From Charina bottae (Eukaryota; Chordata; Lepidosauria; Squamata; Charinaidae), in assembly GCA_023362775.1 (NCBI GenBank), contig JALMGJ010000003.1, positions 53,855,416 through 53,919,415 of the forward strand: a stretch of 64,000 nt of DNA, read 5' to 3'. This document shows, in pieces, positions 59,463 through 64,000 of the stretch. The notes beneath the pieces were generated by a model. That model was not told the origin of the DNA. It saw only the letters and a program-made list of their open reading frames with translations, and searched no databases. Numbering within the stretch: the stretch's first letter is position 1; each line of letters begins with the position of its first letter. A program made the position numbers and the translations under genes.

Positions 59463-59965
59463 CAGGTAGTCCTCGAGTTCAGCGATTGTTCAAAGTTACA
59501 GTGGCACTGAACGAGGGGGACTTACGACTGGTCCTTGGAATTGCAGCCATTGCAGCGTCCCCATGGTCATGTGATCGTGATTTCCGACGTCCCTTTCGGC
59601 TTCCCCCAAGCAAAGTCAATGGGGAAGCTCTTCCGCCACTTTTTCACCCGCATGTGCTCCATAGCATCTTCCTGTGCCACCTCCCATGCCCCTGCAGCAC
59701 CCATGCACCCACCTGTGCTCCGTAGCACCTGCCCATGGCACCCCCCCACCCCCCATGGCACCCGCGCACTCACCCACTGGCCTCGCCTGGGATTCCCGCC
59801 TCTTCCCGCTTAATGACCCATGCAGTCCTGGGGTTATGATGGCAACCAGGACTGCCGGGATTGCCATTGCTAAGCGATGCAGTCACGTGACATCACGTTT
59901 TGCAACCGCATCGCTTAGCAACAGAAATTCCAATCCCAATTGCCGTTGTAACCCAAGGACTACCT
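59463..59965. mobile_element. MITE with caggtagtcct ends
   Basis: The terminal inverted repeats are caggtagtcctcg and its near complement aaggactacct. Subterminal words are agcgattgtt and gcgatgcagtcacgtgac. The middle (about 59640-59800) is GC-rich and explains the open frames there. I recall this as a common squamate repeat. The superfamily is not certain. Confidence 0.75.
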
Positions 59966-61785
59966 AAATCCATAATTGAAGCTATAAAACTTCTCCATGA
60001 TGGTTTATAGATTTGGCACAGTCTATTCTGCATCTTTTATTTGATGCTTCCAAATCTTATGACTAATTCCAGGATAATTTCTTGTTGGGTACAGAAACTT
60101 TTGTATATTTACTTCTGATAGTAAGGACTACACCCATGCTGAGTTAAAAGATCTGAAAAGAACATCTGTGCTTGTTCACTTGAACACTAATTGAAGCTTC
60201 CATATGAGCATAAACCCCAACAGAATAAAATTCCAACTCTTGAACATGAACTAGGCATGTTCTATAGAAACTCACTTCAAATCAGAAAGTCAGGAAAGCT
60301 GTGGGCAAGATGGGTACATGCATCTCTAAATTCTCTGTATGTGTTGTTGATTCATCTTGCTTTCATCAAGTACTTGAGGTGGGATATGACATCTGCATTA
60401 TAAGAGCCCTTACTTACTATATGGTTTGATTCAAACTTACATTCAGTGTCTGGGGCTTCTATAATATTTATTCATAGTATATACAGGCACAGGCAGATAT
60501 GTCCCTCTGTGTATATCTCTAAATGGAAAGAGTACCTCCATATCATTTCTTAAATAGTTTGGGGGCAGGTGGGGAGGTGATACGGCATAATAATAGCAAT
60601 GTCCAGAAAACACACTAATGCATAGTTTGCTTTAATATTGTTAGTTGAACAGGCCAGAAATGTGCTAGAGTTGGTATGGCAGATGAGCAAGTAATTAGAA
60701 TTTGTTAGACCAGGTCCTGATTTGTTGGCCAACTTGTTTAGCTGCTCTTGTCTTGCACCTCTCCAGACCGGTTAGAGTTGTGATTGGCAATGCAGAGCCA
60801 AGGGTTGCATGGGCATCCACCAGCACATGCACAGTTTTGCTCCCCGTCTGGGGAGGGAGGGAAGCCCTAGGCCTTAAAACTGCCACACTGCTGCCTAGTT
60901 ATTTCCCACCCATTCTCTGCATGGGTGGGGTAAGCCTCCAAGTTTATTCTTTTCCTTGCAACAACAGTAAGAGAGTGCATGTCTGTGGGTGCATATGTAT
61001 ATACGTAAGTGGAGAAGCAAGGGAGGTATGTGCATGTATGTATCCTTGTGTTTTCTGTGTATGGATGTGGGGAGAGATGGTATATGTATGTGCTCATCTG
61101 CACACATTCATATGCATGTTGGCAGGTTTGACTTCTCAAAGGTGTGTCGTGGCACCCTCATTCCCCACCCATTGCCTATTCCTGTGTTAGAAGCTTGGAT
61201 AGGTCAGTAAACAAACCAAGAATAAGCCAAGAAGTCAAAACAAACCATGTTTCTGCATTTACACATCGTGTTAAGCCAGAGTTGCAGTCAGTAAGCTAAC
61301 AACAAATGATGGTTTTACGTTGGGATTTACTGCTATGAAGCAGATCGACTTGTTCATTGATCCCATTCACACATGCTAAGCCAAGACCAGCCAAACCATG
61401 ATTTGTGTAAACACAGCCATTTTTTTCTCGATTTTCCATAGCCATAAAAAATGTAATTTGCAAAAAAGGGTGTATTTTCCATTGTCATATATTTGTATTT
61501 TTATACACTGATTTGTTTTAAAAATGTACATGTGTTCTGAATATCCTCAGCCTTCCTCCTCTCCGATGCGCAGTTGTGGGAGTGACTCCTCTGTTGGAGG
61601 AAGAAAGAATGTGCAAATTGCTAGTCAGTTAGAGCAGTGTGGCCAGGAAGTGCTGATCAGGATGACAGCCACTGCCAGTCCTTTTTATTCTGATAGTAGT
61701 TTGAGATTTTCCAAAGCTGGCTTTTTTAAAGCTGTGCTATACTCTAAGCTGCTTATAAAGCTATGATTTGCGGATTCCTTGGCAG

Positions 61786-61957
61786 GAAAGAGCCCATACC
61801 TTGTTTTCACAAACCGCCATGAAGTACGCAAGATTGACCTGGTGAAAAAGGACTACTCTCGCATCATCCCCATGCTGAAGAATGTGGTTGCTTTGGATGT
61901 GGAAGTGGCAACAAACAGGATATACTGGTGTGATTTATTCTACAGGAAGATATACAG
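61786..61957 (+). CDS. LRP8: LRP8 exon, first part of YWTD beta-propeller
   Basis: This 172-bp exon runs from phase 1 to phase 2 and has the same length as LDLR exon 9, which has the same role. It encodes [19 protein letters not shown], then [20 protein letters not shown], ending at a split Ser/Arg codon. IYWCD is the first YWTD-type blade motif. The wording is LRP8-specific: [29 protein letters not shown]. The acceptor is ccttggcag and the donor is gtgcgg, which is acceptable but weak. The coding sequence continues beyond the window, and no further exon was found before 64000. Confidence 0.95.
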
Positions 61958-64000
61958 GTGCGGGGTACCTCTGACTGTCCAATTTACCCTACATCTTTCT
62001 AGCAAATCAAGCTCAGATCTATCACAACTTAGTGGCATGAGAACTGCGTCTGTTGAAAATGTGCATCTGTGGAGCCTACTGCCCTGATGTGTGTACCAAA
62101 AGGGTATCTGATTATGCAGTGGATTAACCTTGACTTTGTGCAACAAAGCTGATTGCCCCTCTTCTGCACTCAGATCTAAATTGCTATTGCCCCCTGCTAT
62201 GTTGTCAGGAATTGTTCATTCTGGTTTGGGATAACTGTCAAAGATAAGTTTCCTGGGGTCCAAATCCTAGGAAGGGTGATTCCAAAGATCAGCAACTTAA
62301 CTGCAGAGGAAGTGAAGGTTTTACTTTGTTTTTTAAAGTCATGACCTGTTGATTGCAATTAAACAGCTAGTTAAGAATGCAGTTAGATTAATCAACCCTT
62401 GAAAAAGGAAAGAGCAAAGAATGAGAGAGAGATTGCTTTGGTAAGCTTCTTTGAGCCTTGCTAAATGGAGAAAAATAGGACCTGCCCATTAATATCTGAA
62501 CATTATTTAATATGGCACTTCTCCTACAGCTTGCTGGTAGCAAAAATCTGTCAAGCTTAAGATTTGAGTCTCTGTTATTTTCTTCATTGTTGCTAACTGA
62601 CAGTGTTGTCTTGAGACTTTGAGCTCTGGTAGGTAGTTATCTAAAAAATAAGAATAATCAGGGCCAATTTGCTGGCTTGTGTGAAAACTGAATCGGAAGG
62701 AAAAGGGTCTGTCCCTGGTTTGTTCCATAGGCAAGAAAAAGGGAGAGGAGAGTTAGTTTGCTAGGAACTGGCTTTCTGCTGGAAACACAAATGCTCACCC
62801 TCTGAAAGAGAGCACTTGCAATGAGGAGCTTTGTCCATATCTGGTCTGAGTGCAATACTTACTGGCTTTTTAAAATCAATTTCATTGTGTCTTAATCTCT
62901 TCCTGCAAATCAGTGTGACCTTGATTTGCAAACCATTATATTTAGAGTTTCCCACTCAGGGCATAATGGGAAAGAGTGGATTAGAGATACTTCATTAAGC
63001 TGAGTGACCATGCCAGCAAAACATTTTTTCTTGTTTCAGTTAACAGCAAATTAAACCACCATAGCTGCACCCAAACTGGGCACTCTTACATATGGTCCTG
63101 CACCAATTCACTTACAAGAAGTCATTGTCTTTGCTAGGAAGAGAAGGGCGCCACCTACTGCATTCTCTGAAACGCCAAATACCGAAAGGAAGTACAGGGG
63201 ATTGTGCTGCTTATAGCTGGGAGCACAGTTAAACCACTTATGAGCCAAAAGGGAATCGGGTACTGATTAAATGGAAGCCAGTCACAGCCAAGGGGCGTGG
63301 TGGCTCAGCGGGTAAGACACCAGGCTTGTCGATCGGAAGATTGCAAGTTCGGAGGTTCGAATCCCTAGCCCTGCGTGCGGAGTGAGCTCCCGCACTCGCC
63401 CCAGCTCTTGCCAACCTAGCAATTTGAAAGCATGCAAATGCAAGTAGATGAATAGGCACCACTTCGGTGGGATGGTAACAGCGTTCCGCGCGCATCATGC
63501 CGGCCACATGACCGCGGAAGTGTCTTCGGACAATGCTGGCTCTTCGGCTAACAAACGGAGATGAGCACCGGCCCCTAGAGTCGGACACGACTGCACAAAT
63601 GTGCGGGGGGAACCTTTACCTTTTTTTTTTTAGTCACAGCCAAATAAGCAAAATATCAGATTGTCCCAAAGGAATACACACAGAAGATCTGAAACAAACC
63701 ACGGTCACAGAAAGCAGATATGGTGACACTCTCAGGCAACATCTAATAAAGCATAGAACTGCAGTTGCTGGCAACACGACTTAAATGCCACAGTCAAGGA
63801 CATGGGACCAGGAATGTCCACAGCAAGCCAAGCTTTTGTCAAAATGATGAAACTTGTGTTGTGTGACATCATGACACAAGGAAAAAAGGAGCAGAGTTTC
63901 CATTAGGATGCACATTTCATCATTGTCCCTTCTTATCCCCCCAAGGACGCTTGTAGTCAGGACCAAGGTTTTTATCAACTGTGGGAGCTCCTTATTTTGC
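61958..64000 (+). other. LRP8: LRP8 intron after propeller exon 1 (partial)
   Basis: Intron sequence starts at the gtgcgg donor and runs off the window. It contains one SINE (63292-63631) with a 12-bp target duplication. No further YWTD exon was found, and 61960-63275 shows nothing recognisable. Confidence 0.8.
63292..63631 (+). mobile_element. tRNA-derived SINE, well preserved
   Basis: This belongs to the same family as 58434, with ggttcgaatcc as its B box and a poly-T-ended acctttacctttt tail. The 12-bp duplication agtcacagccaa is at 63280-63291 and 63632-63643. Confidence 0.93.

Larger units (their letters stand above)
57263..61785 (+). other. LRP8: LRP8 intron between EGF-B and propeller exon 1
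   Basis: This 4,523-bp intron contains a hAT MITE (57729-58042), a tRNA-derived SINE (58434-58771) and a palindromic MITE (59463-59965). Near 61205-61425 there is a dispersed repeat with aaaccatg and ctaagcca words. The segments 57270-57720, 58780-59455 and 59970-61200 show nothing I recognise. Confidence 0.85.

Noticed and set aside
60702..61190. A 162-residue plus-strand open frame
   Set aside because: It shows no recognisable domain, and its composition shifts to VCVYMC-type residues over a GTAT-rich stretch. Chance is the best explanation.
1..64000. CRISPR arrays, bacterial operons, riboswitches or prophage
   Set aside because: The window is vertebrate intronic and exonic DNA. The tandem repeats are microsatellites and minisatellites without unique spacers.

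Overview
The window is vertebrate nuclear DNA and holds the middle of one host gene on the + strand: LRP8 (apolipoprotein E receptor 2, a reelin and lipoprotein receptor). Seven exons are visible. They encode LDL-receptor class A (LA) repeat 3, LA4-6 together in one exon, LA7, LA8, EGF-A, EGF-B and the start of the YWTD beta-propeller. All splice sites are GT/AG and the phases join without a break. The signal peptide, LA1 and LA2 were not found and should lie upstream. The rest of the propeller, the third EGF module, the stalk, the transmembrane segment and the tail lie downstream.

The organism is most likely a squamate reptile. The evidence is the repeat content: tRNA-derived squamate-type SINEs, BovB/RTE and CR1 LINEs, L2-like tails, many hAT-type MITEs and several Penelope-like elements (PLEs). 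I cannot name the species.

Layout: 1-23767 is upstream intron (5S-derived SINE, hAT elements, PLEs, a BovB nested in a SINE). The LA3 exon is at 23768-23896, followed by an 18.5-kb intron with SINEs, MITEs, an inverted PLE, CR1 and a hammerhead-like inverted pair. The LA4-6 exon is at 42382-42750, followed by a 6.0-kb intron with two BovB-type fragments of different lineages and a long TG/TA tract. LA7 (48737-48859) and LA8 (49391-49513) are separated by 531 bp that contain a MITE. A 7.4-kb intron leads to EGF-A (56899-57018) and EGF-B (57137-57262), which are only 118 bp apart. A 4.5-kb intron leads to the first propeller exon (61786-61957).

The most unusual signal is in the Penelope-like elements, which carry GIY-YIG endonuclease coding and hammerhead-ribozyme-like motifs. 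Two are foldback (head-to-head inverted) insertions, each bounded by one target-site duplication. One of these has near-perfect 607-bp arms separated by a 57-bp exact copy of DNA from 2.9 kb upstream. Two further inverted pairs from other subfamilies lie at 1884-1957 and 36994-37165. A second theme is a hAT MITE family with eight copies flanked by 8-bp duplications, with variable internal minisatellites and repeated CCGGAAG motifs. A third is SINE modularity: 5S-rRNA-headed and tRNA-headed SINEs appear to share a 3' tail.
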